From the NCBI RefSeq assembly GCF_021730395.1, contig NC_069379.1, positions 22,728,501 to 22,792,500 of the forward strand: a stretch of 64,000 nucleotides of DNA. Direction: 5' to 3'. The stretch comes from Mercenaria mercenaria (lineage: Eukaryota > Mollusca > Bivalvia > Venerida > Veneridae). A model generated the notes under the pieces. It saw only the letters and a list, made by a program, of their open reading frames with translations. It was not told the origin of the DNA and ran no database searches. Position numbers and translations under genes: made by a program. Positions 24,701-33,712 of this stretch are shown here, piece by piece (the first letter of the stretch is position 1; each line of letters opens with the position of its first letter).

Positions 24701-24904
24701 CATAACAGCGTGTATATATTCTGTAACTCCACGTTCTGCAAGACTACAGATACAAGCGATAGATGTACTCAGATATGCCATGGTTCACCTGCACTTGTTG
24801 GGCGTTCTTTCGGGACCTGGGACTACTATGTCGGCAGCTTTAAACGACTGTTGAACATGTACAGCGACAAGCAGGAATATATCAAACTATATAAACTTTC
24901 TTAA
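3613..24904 (+). CDS. Gene A: SRCR-CUB-ZP secreted protein (DMBT1/hensin-like architecture), 5' partial
   Basis: Fourteen exons join in frame to 778 codons plus TAA: 3613-3785, 8505-8649, 8822-9006, 9324-9474, 9788-9954, 10163-10310, 10557-10708, 11398-11564, 14190-14334, 19222-19424, 20958-21050, 21620-21803, 23827-23956, 24613-24904. All have AG/GT borders and compatible phases. Order: second half of an SRCR, three SRCRs, a CUB-like domain, ZP-N and ZP-C. SRCR proteins of this kind bind microbial or matrix ligands, and the ZP module drives filament assembly; these roles are inferred from the families. After the last ZP cysteine about 43 residues remain, with no dibasic furin site and no transmembrane helix, so a secreted product is likely. 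Paralogous to gene B on the opposite strand. Repeats make its introns larger than those of gene B. The 5' end is missing. Confidence 0.9.
3996..4570. repeat. Tandem repeat, ~157 bp unit, ~3.7 copies
   Basis: Units start with TTTGTCCGGAGCAT near 3999, 4157, 4316 and 4471 and contain GCATGGAGGGATTTTGAT, ACTTGGCACAATTGTTCACC and AGGTCCCTAGGTCTAAGGTCA. This satellite-like unit is one I associate with molluscs. It creates long spurious ORFs on both strands. It sits in the SRCR5-SRCR6 intron of gene A; gene B's equivalent intron is only ~0.3 kb. Confidence 0.9.
4572..5135. repeat. Tandem repeat, ~175-220 bp unit, three copies
   Basis: Three copies begin near 4574, 4794 and 4968 with a TTACTATAAATA motif, followed by GGTACAACAT. 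The second and third are nearly identical. Two of the unit junctions contain a T-run/G-run/T-run tract (4750-4790, 4932-4955). Continues directly from the 157 bp array. Confidence 0.85.
5136..7366 (+). other. Intron sequence, nothing recognised
   Basis: AT-rich intron of gene A. The ORF at 5355-5588 shows no family that I recognise and has no exon-like borders. No RNA gene or named repeat is visible. Confidence 0.5.
7367..7880 (+). repeat. tRNA-derived SINE with two tRNA-like heads
   Basis: Two tRNA-like units lie in a row. The first (7367-7440) has A-box-like TGGTCCAGAGGGCTAAGAC and B-box-like GGGTTCTATTCC; the second (7465-7538) has TGGTCTAGTGG and GGTTCGAATTCC. An unrelated body follows, ending near AAAGGGCGCTATAT. 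The body matches, in reverse, 52830-53225 in gene B (shared ATAGCGCC, GTTCAAAGGCGCT and GGCTAACTTAGCCT blocks). Transcription by RNA polymerase III and LINE-driven mobilisation are known for such SINEs. Confidence 0.8.
8505..9006 (+). CDS. Gene A SRCR6 (exons 8505-8649 and 8822-9006)
   Basis: The first half reads [20 protein letters not shown]...VICREIGYW; the second half is ...VRPRCDG...FETC...ATC...GVEC. Six cysteines in the group A spacing. The exon pair enters in phase 1, joins in phase 2 and leaves in phase 1, so the domain is a symmetric, shuffling-competent module. Close match to gene B exons 45856-46000 and 45526-45710. Confidence 0.93.
9324..9954 (+). CDS. Gene A SRCR7 (exons 9324-9474 and 9788-9954)
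   Basis: Begins NIRVVDGPGPW, then GRLEIK...WGSVCYDSWD...RACESMG; the second half has VLCNP, LCKVD, DCAHR and GLDCS. Besides the six group A cysteines, a seventh is present at PGPWCGRL, where gene B has tyrosine. An unpaired extra cysteine is unusual. Confidence 0.92.
10163..10708 (+). CDS. Gene A SRCR8 (exons 10163-10310 and 10557-10708)
   Basis: Starts [19 protein letters not shown] and continues WSVCYDAVD...ICSMIGYQ; the second half has LTCFGWE, LQC, GPSC and VNCFG. Six cysteines. It lacks the usual RL(V/x)GG opening and the WG(x)VC tryptophan is shifted (KQWSVC), so it is a divergent SRCR, but the spacing is clear. The first half is 92% identical to gene B. Confidence 0.88.
11040..11300 (-). 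repeat. tRNA-derived SINE, reverse orientation
   Basis: On the minus strand, 11300 to 11217 reads as a tRNA-like head with A-box-like TAGCTCAATAGGGAGAGC and B-box-like GGTCGTGCGTTCTATCC, followed by a SINE body. It lies in the SRCR8-CUB intron of gene A. No acceptor stem pairing is visible, so it is not a working tRNA. Confidence 0.7.
11398..14334 (+). CDS. Gene A CUB-like domain (exons 11398-11564 and 14190-14334)
   Basis: The first half starts DCVRTFST...GSVLSHGYPNYP and has TDCLLVI and [18 protein letters not shown], the CUB signature of a C-x(n)-GYPNYP start and a D-F/L acidic strand. The second half, [20 protein letters not shown]...GFSVSCS, ends at the last CUB cysteine. The third canonical cysteine (normally LGxFCG) is absent in both paralogues. 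The 2.6 kb intron between the halves is filled by degenerate tandem repeats. The domain probably binds ligand or bridges SRCR and ZP. Confidence 0.88.
12585..12770. repeat. MITE-like repeat inside the tandem block
   Basis: Contains GCGTGCAAGCTGATCATGG, TCTGCACTGTTCGCTAT and TTTTAGAAATATAGCAGGG. I associate this block with a short interspersed repeat common in bivalves. It carries no coding sequence. Confidence 0.45.
13185..13500. repeat. G-rich interspersed repeat (GGCGGATCCAGGA type)
   Basis: Starts AGAGGCGGATCCAGGATATT and continues GTGCGGGAGGGGGTGTCCC and CTGCTGGTGGGGG. The same blocks occur in reverse at 36235-36400. Non-coding; accounts for the short ORFs on both strands here. Confidence 0.65.
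14586..18537. mobile_element. ~3.95 kb DNA element with ~135 bp terminal inverted repeats, non-autonomous
   Basis: Left arm 14586-14720 and right arm 18402-18537 are inverted copies. Both outer ends read TCGTTCAGATAATTCTACAA; both arms have TTTGATCGAGACCCC further in, and the inner ends read ATGGCGGCCGAAATTCA and its counterpart. The interior is AT-rich with no ORF above ~85 residues and no transposase, so it is non-autonomous or gutted. No target-site duplication could be fixed. It lies between CUB and ZP-N exons of gene A; gene B's equivalent intron is only 226 bp, so insertion followed the duplication. A G-rich repeat (16840-17450) is nested inside. Confidence 0.8.
16840..17450. repeat. 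G/C-rich interspersed repeat with poly-C tract
   Basis: Contains GGCCCGGATCCAGGGCCAGG, two diverged copies of a block with ATGCATCAGAGGCCGCCATTT and TTCCA-GGGG-AGCC, and a ~30 bp C run near 17384-17413. The related repeat at 23975-24330 shares CGACTATTTTGGCAAAG-like and GCACCAGAGGCCACCACTT blocks. Confidence 0.65.
18545..19215 (+). other. Intron sequence, nothing recognised
   Basis: AT-rich intron remainder between the TIR element and the ZP-N exon. No exon, RNA gene or repeat is identified. Confidence 0.5.
19222..24904 (+). CDS. Gene A ZP module (five exons: ZP-N and ZP-C) and C-terminus
   Basis: Exons 19222-19424 and 20958-21050 plus the start of 21620-21803 carry ZP-N, with cysteines in [23 protein letters not shown] and VQCDVS. 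ZP-N also has NVS and NAT glycosylation sequons. Exons 21620-21803, 23827-23956 and 24613-24904 carry ZP-C, with cysteines in RLHTCYTK, ENGCVVDP, VYIFC, STFCK, RCTQ and ICHGS. The length and cysteine set fit a complete ZP domain. The tail to YIKLYKLS has no furin motif, GPI signal or membrane helix. ZP modules polymerise extracellular proteins; release normally needs a cleavage site, whose absence here is odd. Confidence 0.92.
19425..20957 (+). other. ZP intron, nothing recognised
   Basis: 1.5 kb intron; gene B's equivalent is 275 bp. No recognisable repeat or ORF of interest. Confidence 0.5.
21885..22110 (+). repeat. tRNA-derived SINE (same family as 44825-45025)
   Basis: Has the head TTGCCGAATGGTTAAAGTCGCTG and shares TTAAAGTC-CTGA, TGCCCCTTACCG-like, GAAGGTCATTGGTTCTA and GTGCCCGCC blocks with the copy at 44825-45025 in gene B. 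Confidence 0.7.
22195..22470 (+). repeat. Interspersed repeat with a tRNA-like segment
   Basis: The block AAGGTAGAACACGACACTTT at 22193 is followed by a tRNA-like stretch at 22378-22445: A-box-like TGGCTCAGTGGTTAGAGCATT and B-box-like AGGTTCTAATCTC. Probably a SINE; not a functional tRNA, because stem pairing is poor. Confidence 0.5.
23975..24330. repeat. G/C-rich interspersed repeat
   Basis: Two internal copies of a block with AATGCACCAGAG and CACTTCATACCTATATTT, ending in a C run at 24314-24327. Related to 16840-17450. Lies in the last intron of gene A. Confidence 0.65.
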
Positions 24905-25134
24905 ACTGATGATATGTCGAACTGAAGCTTTAGATGTAGCATTAAATGACATACACTATTTCGAGACAAATTTGTCTATATTGTTCCTGTGTAATGACTG
25001 TTAGGCTGAAGGGACTAACCTCAAAATTATAGTCTGAATATCAAAACTTTTGAAAATGTATAATTAACACTGTAGAGTATTCAAATTATATAGCAAAATT
25101 ATTATTCAAATTGATAGTTTATAATTACAATAAG

Positions 25135-25140
25135 AATAAA
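25135..25140 (+). promoter_or_regulatory. Likely polyadenylation signal of gene A
   Basis: AATAAA, ~230 bp after the gene A stop codon and the first canonical hexamer seen downstream on this strand. Confidence 0.5.
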
Positions 25141-25956
25141 GTTATAAACTCCAGCAACATATACATAAAATTAATTTCTAACCATCGAATTTCTGTATAC
25201 ACTTGACAATGTTTCTAATGCCCCGCTCGATAATTTAGCATGTATTTTAAATAACTGACTTAATTTTCCATACGTTTAGAAACATTTGTGTGAAATTATT
25301 TCTAATGGAGTAATGTAATCATATCATATTGTTCTTTTTATGACCTATACCAGTTTTTAGTCACAAAACTACATCTAAATGTTTATACACGTATCAAACG
25401 GCAATAACGTCCTAACGACTAAACCTTTATTGTACGGGGGTGTGCCCCGAGTTCTAATTTAGGTTTAGAGAGCAAATAACCACTGAAGGCACGTCATTTT
25501 CGTTTAAAGAGTTGTTCATTATATACCGGTACATAAACTCCCGGTTATTTGAGCACAACGCCTCCAAGTATATGCATTTGTTACGGGATTCTGTCCTGAC
25601 CAATTTTGATACTATTTGTTTTTCTTAAACGAGCAAATATCATTCAAAAGGTTACAGAGGCGTAGAAAGTGAATGCCCCTGATATGTAGTCAAATATCAA
25701 ACCATTGAAAATAAGTTGTTTTGTTTTTGTCATGCTATCATTCTGCTAAAAATTCTAGACATTTGTGTTTATTTTTTACCGTTTAAACTTGGATTGAGGT
25801 AGTTAGATGAGTTATATGATGCTATAGCATTACTCGATGTCATTTAATTGACAACGTGTTTTTTCTTAACATGCGAGAAATTCCATACCATAGTTTGTAC
25901 TGTTAGTAATATCTAAAAACATTTGACAAAACAGTCAGACAACTGTGTTTGATTTT
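25141..25956. other. Intergenic sequence, nothing recognised
   Basis: AT-rich spacer between the convergent 3' ends of gene A and the cGAS-like gene. No repeat or gene is seen. Confidence 0.5.
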
Positions 25957-25962
25957 TTTATT
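25957..25962 (-). promoter_or_regulatory. Candidate polyadenylation signal of the cGAS-like gene
   Basis: AATAAA on the minus strand, ~140 bp beyond the TGA at 26099-26101. Another AATAAA lies at 26057-26062. Both are past the second stop and fit an original gene end at 26099 rather than at 26306. Confidence 0.4.
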
Positions 25963-26098
25963 AAGCACTGTCGTATAGCAATAATTACTCTGCCTTTGGT
26001 AATGGCCGGCTAAATAGATATGCGTCCAACATATATAAGACAATTGCCGTAGATATTTTATTGTCACATTCTGGCATTCATGAAAATAGTTTAGAATT

Positions 26099-29002
26099 TC
26101 ATATTTCAATTGTAACGTTGATGTGGTCTTCAAAATTATCGGACTGTTTGCCACCAACTGTACGATAAATGAACTTGTATTTCATCGCGTCTTCCATTAG
26201 CAAAGAGGCTTTCACGTGTAGTCGTAACTTCCTGTACGAGCATGCGCACAGATGTAATGCCTTCTGTCTATGCCTTATCTCTAGCTTTGAGATATACTCT
26301 TCGAATTACGCTGCCATCTTCCTTGCTTTGTGTATGTCATCTATATCCGCCAGGATATCAATAAGACTGTAAAACGCGACAGCCTTTCCAGGAACGTATG
26401 ACATCTCAGAACCAGGATTTTGTTTCCCTGGCAACGTGATTTCAATCAAAGCATCATCGTCATCTCGTTTCTTCTCTATCGAAATTGCCTTTTCAAACTG
26501 AGCTATGGCTTGAGTGATTGATATTTTTCTTTCTTTCAAAAAGCTTCCATAAGCAAAATGCAGAGTTGGAGAATCGGCAATATTCTTCAATGCTTGTTTA
26601 AAATACTCATTTGCCTTTGATGACAATTCTTCTTTTCTGGTTTTGTCTCCTACTAAATCTATTTTGGTTGCAGTCAGACAAGCAATGTTGGATATTATGT
26701 CAGGAAATTGTTCGATTACAAGAGTTCGATCTGCTTCAAAACTCATCTGAAACAACGCCAAAGCCTGATCAACTTGTCCATTCTGCATATACTGAACAGC
26801 AAACGGCTTCAAAAGCTGTGGAACTCTTGTTGCAGCGAACAAGTTGGAACTCTGTCGGATAAATGGTTTGACAGCTGTGTTAAGTTCAATAACAGTATCA
26901 AAACACTTCATGGCAAAGTCTGGGGCGTCATAATTCAGTAAGCCAAGTTTAATTAGTAGCTGAACTGAGCATGTAAATAATGTAAGCATGGACTGTAATT
27001 CCCCTCCAGTTGAGAACATTCTTGTGTCCTTGCCTATTTCAAAGACGTGCATTTTTATACAAACGTTTGCCAGTGACTGGAAAGGAGATGTTCTGAGTTT
27101 TTCCATTTCTCTCAGGGTGACCTGAATGTCTTCTTTTGGCTTGTGACGTATCAGGTTGTTGTATGGAAGGAAATAGTGGGGAATGTTGCTATGTTCAAGT
27201 GCTGTACAGATATAGGAAATCAGCTGTAACACCCTGTCTCCAAGCTGATCATCGCCCCAATCTGCCACACCGTACTGCTGCTCACAAAACCAAAACATCA
27301 TATTCTTTACCATGTATGACGTCAAGACAGCATCTGGAGATAGCGTTGCTTTAATCAATAACTTTACTATGCAGTAGCAAATCTTCTGGTTTTCGCTTAG
27401 AGATAGGGAGAGTTTTCTCTCGGAGCTGTTGAACGATAGACGCCATTCTCTCTTCTGTTCAGTACTTGTATAAAACCCGACAGGTACAATGGCACATCCA
27501 TCTGAAAAACGTAGCACCATAGGATACTTTAATTAGTTTTATGATTGCTTTCATCATTGTCACTATCATCACCACGGTCATCATTATCATCATCATCATC
27601 TTATTATTATTATTACTATTATTATTATTATCATCATCTTCATCATCACCATAATAATAATCATCATTATTATTATCATTAACGTTACTATTATTATGGT
27701 CTCATTCATTATTATTATAATAATCAGTTTTACCATCATTATCATCAGCACTGATATCATGTATGCTTGTGTTATAATGAATAAAAGAATATTTAAAAAG
27801 ATCCCTTGTATGCTTCTTAGAAGTTCTGTCAAGGTTTAGAAGTTCCATATAGAATTAGGGAGGAAATGTGTGAACGGGCCTGTAGCTAGGTCGATAGAGC
27901 ATCGTCACGGTATATCTAAGCATATGTTCGAATCCCGGCCACATAGTTTTCTCACCCTGTGTCAGGCTGTGACATTTGGCCTCAAACGTAGGGTCTTTAC
28001 AGTATATGCTTCAAAATCATGTACCTTGTTCTCTATCCCGTTTGAAACCAGAGGACACTTCAAAATGGCTGATGTTAAGGTTAATTAAATCTGTTAGAAC
28101 ATTCTGTGCACCTCTTTAGAGATTAGCAAATGCAGCTTTTGTAACATCAAACGGTCAACATTCCGATAACAGGTTAATATTTACCTTTCATTATTTCATT
28201 TCGCAAGTCCTCGTGTGGCCAGTTAGCGTCCCTCGGGCGTTTATTCCATCTGTTAGCAACTTCCGGCCATGTTTCACAAGGAAATGCGTTTACAAAATCG
28301 TATGTGTAACCGATTTCTTCATGTTCGTAGTTAGATATTGCTGGTCCACTTGCAATGTACTTCATCTCTGGAAGCCTGCTGTAGATAATTTCTGTAGATT
28401 GATCTGTCACGATTCCTTCTTTAAAAGCATCGTTTGTCAGAAATCCTTCCTCGTCAATATGTTTCATCAATACAGATTCTTTTTCCTGCAGCAGTTTACG
28501 GCCTTTTTCTGCCACAAAAACCTTTACATATCCTAAATGAGTTGAAGGTACCATGATAAAAGCACAGTCGGACTCTCGTTTTGCCCTACATATCGCTTCA
28601 TTTTCATCAATGGTTTCCTTGTTCTCACCAGTAAAGTCTTTGACAGTAAATTTTGTGTATAGCATCATGAAGTCAAAATCAGTTCCAGGAAAGAAGATTC
28701 CAGGATACATTTCTGCACATGTGCAAATCGTCATATGAACTTCCGGTTTGAACTATTGTCACTTCGTCCTTCGACTTCTCCTTAACAAGATCGCAAAACT
28801 GCTGAAATCGGGACCTATTCAATTGGAATGTGATTCTGGTAGGTTCATGATCTTTTATCAGTAATGACAAAGCTTTACACACCCCTCCAAGAGGCCTCGA
28901 CATTTCTTTAGATTCCATTTCTTTACAATTCGTGGCATAAAGTTCTGACGTATCAGTTATCGTAAATGCTGAAAAGAGTGAAACAAATTGTAAAGCTTCC
29001 AT
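26099..29002 (-). CDS. Mab-21/cGAS-like nucleotidyltransferase with C-terminal TPR-like region, interrupted
   Basis: Two exons are clear: 28185-29002 and 26099-27501, joined by GT-AG across a 683 bp intron (...NEIMK|DGCAIVPVG). The N-terminal exon has the NTase glycine-serine motif (VQTGSSYDDLHM), the metal-binding DxD (PGTDFDFMML) and a third acidic residue (GYTYDFVNAF), then GPAISNYEHE...WPHEDLRNEI. The second exon has the Mab-21 helical core EWRLSFNSSERKLSLSLSEN and MVKNMMFWFCEQ, then TPR-like helices (GQVDQALALFQMSFEADR; AIAQFEKAISIEKK). cGAS-like receptors sense nucleic acids and make cyclic dinucleotides; activity here is inferred only. Two breaks: a one-base shift between the GS and DxD motifs (~28690-28730) and an in-frame TAA at 26306-26308, after which coding-like sequence (FEEYISKLEIRHRQKALHL) runs to TGA at 26099. 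Without the extra base and the TAA the frame would be ~740 codons. Sequence error and recent pseudogenisation are both possible. ATG 29002 is the first Met; an upstream splice acceptor at 28969-28970 is the alternative. Confidence 0.85.
27570..27740. repeat. Trinucleotide microsatellite (ATT/ATC type)
   Basis: Imperfect ATC/ATT repeats within the cGAS-like gene's intron. They cause low-complexity ORFs on the minus strand. Confidence 0.85.
27868..27990 (+). repeat. tRNA-derived SINE fragment
   Basis: The tRNA-like head GCCTGTAGCTAGGTCGATAGAGC carries an A box, with B-box TTCGAATCCC at 27929-27940. Located in the intron of the cGAS-like gene, opposite strand. Confidence 0.6.
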
Positions 29003-29009
29003 CAAATTC

Positions 29010-29870
29010 GAGCAAATATAACTTGATAATTAAACTAAAAATATCCGTACGAAGATAAAAGTATTGCACAATAACCGGTTATTGCACCGCCAAGATGTGC
29101 TACGTCATTTTGACGACATTTTCTTTTGTGCCGTCGCGTCCGTTCGTGTGTCCTGCACAGCCATACCAAAACATTCGTTGAGAATCGTTAACCATTCAAT
29201 ACACTTGAAAGGTATGGTCTATAAATATACACAAATGTCTAAATCACCCCTATTATGGAAAATAATGAAGTTTTCAGGTCCCGCGGAATCATGCCATGGA
29301 CGGTGTTCCCTCGAAATAAGTGAGCACCGGAATTCAATACATAATTATGTAGTCATAATGTGAGTCTTGACTTAAACATTTTCATTTTATGAAACATGAC
29401 ATCCTCTTTTTGTCTACTGTAATTGTGCACTGGAAATCAAACATATTTAGAATAATATATTGTCGGAGTACTAACTTGAACTTATACAAATTACTTTTTC
29501 TTTTATAAATATATTTACACTTAACTTATACTTCTTTCAATCAAGTAAAATACACAGGCCTATTTGCCTTTCTTTTATATAGCTTCATTATTTACATTAA
29601 AAGTATGTCAGAGTTACTATCAACAGTATATTATAATGACATAATTAAACTGGCTATTTATGTATCAAAACTACTTTCTCTTTTACATTCTAATCATCCT
29701 GTGTTCTAATGTGTTATTATATACTGGAAAAACTGCTTACCTTTTTCTGAAATAGCTTCTGTGATTCATTTAACACTTATATTTAATCATATCATTTAAT
29801 AAACGTCATGTCAAAATACGTATTAATCAGATCTAATAATAGATCATCACACAATAGACATAAATACATG
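29010..29870. other. Intergenic or intron sequence, nothing recognised
   Basis: AT-rich. The ORF at 29064-29363 has no recognisable family. Confidence 0.45.
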
Positions 29871-29927
29871 ATCACTCTGCGAAAATCAATAACGTGTACA
29901 AATGCAACAACAGTTTAGTATTTTTAC

Positions 29928-30093
29928 TATGATTTGTCCTATATTTTGGAGATAAGTTATATTCTCGAGAGCCTTCTTTCAAATGAAACTGTCTTGGTGG
30001 TATTGGGGAACTTTCGTACTCATTGCAAGCTAAACTAACATCAGTTACTCCCCATGCGTTCATTGCTATAATAAGTGGCAAAGCGAAACCGAA
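29928..30093 (-). CDS. Possible upstream exon, perhaps of the cGAS-like gene
   Basis: An acceptor (TATTGCTTTCAG) is followed by an open stretch reading FGFALPLIIAMNAWG...CNEYESSPIPPRQ and a possible donor A|GTAAAA at 29926-29927. Its end phase (1) fits the acceptor at 28969-28970 in the cGAS-like gene, which would splice in frame to FTITDTSELY. The composition looks coding but I do not recognise the sequence. It could also belong to an unrelated or dead gene. Confidence 0.3.
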
Positions 30094-30505
30094 CTGAAAG
30101 CAATATACTCTTTATTTCCACATTTGAGTGATTTACATAACTATGAAAAATTGTAATATAACATCACAGAAAGGTAACATATATACAAAATTATAAACTT
30201 TTAAATTTTAGCAAATAACTAACTAAATAACTAACTATTCAACTGAAATATATATAAATATTGAACACATTTACATAATTTGGACTATATGAGCATTGGT
30301 ATATAATAATGTTATGATTAAAGATTAATCTCTTCATCTCAATGTAATACAAAACATAGATCATTGTATATTAGATCAATGACAATGCTACATATAAGTT
30401 GTGCTATTTTGTATAAAACAAAACAGACATTCAAACTTTATACATACATGTTCATATTAGCGCAATAACAATACTGATTTGTTAATAAGGACCTTTGTTA
30501 AATTT
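30094..30505. other. AT-rich sequence, nothing recognised
   Basis: Very AT-rich spacer between the possible exon at 30.1 kb and the 3' end of the LINE. Confidence 0.45.
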
Positions 30506-33164
30506 GTATACTTCTAGCATTTTTAATACAATGTTAAACATATTCTATCGCTATTCTTAAAAAATGTTCATGAGCATTCCTGTTCTGTAAAGATAACAAG
30601 CGTCTACCTATAAGTTTTTGAAATTTGGTTTCACTATCACCTGACAAAATTTCGTCCGTTGAGAGGCAGACGGGCTCATCAACGTTCTTTATCCATAACT
30701 GATGAGCCGGTCTGGCTCTCAATGGACGATTCTGAAACTACCTGTGCACCAAAGACATCATACGAGGTTCTGTACAATTTCCCTCTGTAAGTGTTCAATA
30801 ACAACATGCTTTATGACATCACAACACAAGGTTCCACAATTAAGACACATGGATCTAACATATGTATTTTCATATTTACAAATCCATATTTTGCTAATTC
30901 TATAAGCATGTAATAAGCTTACAGAAGTATCCGCATATTCCAATATTATCGCTATTTCTATATTTGTATGCAAAAATCGAAATCTTGAAATCCAATTTTC
31001 TACGTAGTATTTTCCATGCTTCTTTAGGTGGAAAAGTACCTGTTTGTATATGCTTAATAAGATACATTGAAAGATAATACCTTTTAAGAATATTTACAAT
31101 ATCAGGAACAAAGCCACGTTGTTTTTCGTCTATACTACAAACATATTCTGACAGTCTGGCGTTGAAAACATGTTTTGAGAAAACTGAATTTGGCATATCG
31201 CAAAATCTTCTAAAAAAAACTAACTTTCTATATTCTTTTTCATATATAATGCCTTTCCAGTCCAGCATACGGAGACACAAGTCTGTTCGTGTTAAAATAG
31301 TCAATCCTTGTATCTTTTTAGCAGCTAGCCTAAGGAATCTGTCTAATTGTACATAATCAGATTTCTTAAGATTATTCCATATTTCACAACCGAACAATAT
31401 TAAACTTGGAATACAAATTTTTGAGATAAGGGAAGCCGATTTGATTGGATTTATATAGGTCGGGTCAATTTTAGGATAGGAGAGAAAAGAGGGACGCTTT
31501 TGCTTTTTCGCATACATGTTCCACCTTTTCTGTATCGTTTAATTTATCATTAAGGTATACGCCTACATCTTGGTCAATGGGACAATCTCCAATCTCCAAT
31601 CGATAACTGAATTTGGGGCACTTTTCTTTTTTTACCAAAAACTATTATATGGTTTTTCCGTGGGTTAATGTTATATCTATATTTGCATGAATACCTATGC
31701 GTGATGTTAAGCATTCGCTGAAGGCTTTCAGGACTAGTCGCTGGTAAGGCTATATCGTCTGCTAGAGCTGTCGAACCTACAGATATATTTAGGATACAAA
31801 TTCCTAGACCGCTATTTTCAAATTCATTTATAAGATCATCGATTAATAGTTTATATAACCAAGTAGAAATGGTCCCCCTTGTCTATTTCCTTGTTTCACG
31901 GAGAAGAATTCAGATTGCAGGCCGTTTGCAGCAACACAGCTTGACATATTTGTGTGTTCGTCCACTAATAATGACCAAATTTTTCCTTTTATACCAAGTT
32001 TTAACAATTTATGGAAGACGCCATCCAGCAATACTGTATTAATTGCCTGTTTAGTATTTGGCATGCATACATATGCATTGCTACTGAGTTCATTACTTTG
32101 ATAGATGCCTTCCTGTAAATTGAAGGAGGCCGTTATAGCACCTGTATGTTTTTTTGGTAAACATTTTGCTGCCGATTTGGAAATTCTATTTTATCATCAT
32201 TGATCCAGTTGTTTAGTTTTTCATGCAATATTTTTTTCATATAGTTTATAAATGCATGGCAGGAGGGTAATAGGACGGTAATTGATGGTTTGCGTTCTTG
32301 ACTTTCCATTATTTTTAAAGACGGGAATAATCATACCCATTTTACACCTTTGCGGGAATTTTCCTGTCTGTATAATGAGCAACTTATTACCACCGTGTTT
32401 AATATGTTCATTGCAGATCATATCGAACGAAGGAGCTTTTCTATTATTCAATGACCTGATATGCCTTGATACAATATCTGGTGTAAGGTTTGGTAAAATG
32501 TCAGGACAGTTTAAGTCGGTTCGTGTTCGTATATGACCGATTTCTCTTTCAACAAAGCTTTTAAAATCATTATCGAAATTCTCTTTCATCCTCGATCCAG
32601 GCCTGACGCACCCACCTTTGCATAATGTGTGCTGTCTTAACTTCTTTTGACCAATATGGCTTTGCATACTTATTATATCTGGCTTTTGAGAGGATCTTAT
32701 TGGCTGCTTCCATTATTGCTAGGACAATATCATTATACATTCAGTCAACATCATCTCTGTTGATAATTTCGAGTAAGATTGACAATTCATGTTCATACTT
32801 TGTTAAAATTATATCATTTATCTTGTTCCAAGAAAAACTTACATTTGTTTTTGCGACATTTATTAATGTGACTGGAATTTTGATTATGGCAGATAAAGGC
32901 AAGTGATCTGAAACATCAAACATATCGTTTGATAATATTTCTATATTTGATATTAATTCTGTGTCAGTTTTATACATTATAATGTGATCTAGCATTTTCC
33001 CTGTCGGTTTAAATGTATAGTTTGGATCACAGCAAAGAAGCATTTCTACAAGTGACATCAATTCATTCTTTCTTGTAAAATTTGTTAAACCTATATTTCT
33101 ATATGAGTTTTTGACAGGTATTCTGTAACACACATGAGCTTAGCATTCATATCTCCGAGAAAAA

Positions 33165-33340
33165 TGAACTATGAACTTCCGGTTCATCCTTCGACTTCTC
33201 CTTTAGAATATAATGGAAAGTCAAGAACGCAAACCATCAATTACCGTCCTATTACCCTCCTGTCATGCATTTATAAACTATATGAAAAAATATTGCATGA
33301 AAAACTAAACAACTGGATCAATGATGTTAAATGCCAAAAT
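33165..33340 (+). repeat. Inverted mosaic insert in the LINE endonuclease
   Basis: 33208-33330 is a nearly perfect inverted copy of this LINE's own RT segment at 32204-32312 (INYRPITLL region; one substitution and one A-run indel seen). It is preceded by 33168-33207, which matches two blocks of the cGAS-like gene near 28734-28782: TATGAACTTCCGGTT and TCCTTCGACTTCTCCTT, with the ~18 bases between them missing. LINE endonuclease sequence resumes on both sides. Confidence 0.7.
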
Positions 33341-33712
33341 ACCAGATTCAGCATACGAATCACAGATTGCTTACAACGTATTTAAACATTCTGCATAATC
33401 TGTGTATGGGTAATTAACTGACGGCATGTAAATACAAAAAGCAAATATTCTAATATCATGTTTACAAAAGATTCCAATGCCTATGATACGTTCATCTGAA
33501 ATCTCTTCCATATGTCTAATTGAAAGAGTTAGCGATTTTTTTATATAAAATCGAAACACCACCTTTACCACAGTTCAATGAACCATATAGGATTACATTT
33601 TTGTCACATTCAGTAAATTCATTATAATTTGCATTCAATGATTTGATGAAATATTTTGAGTGTTCGAAAAGTTTATGTTCAGTAATAAAGGCACAGTCAA
33701 TATCATATACCG

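Noticed and set aside
26611-27354. Several plus-strand ORFs of 70-85 codons
   Set aside because: They are antisense shadows of the TPR-like region of the cGAS-like gene.
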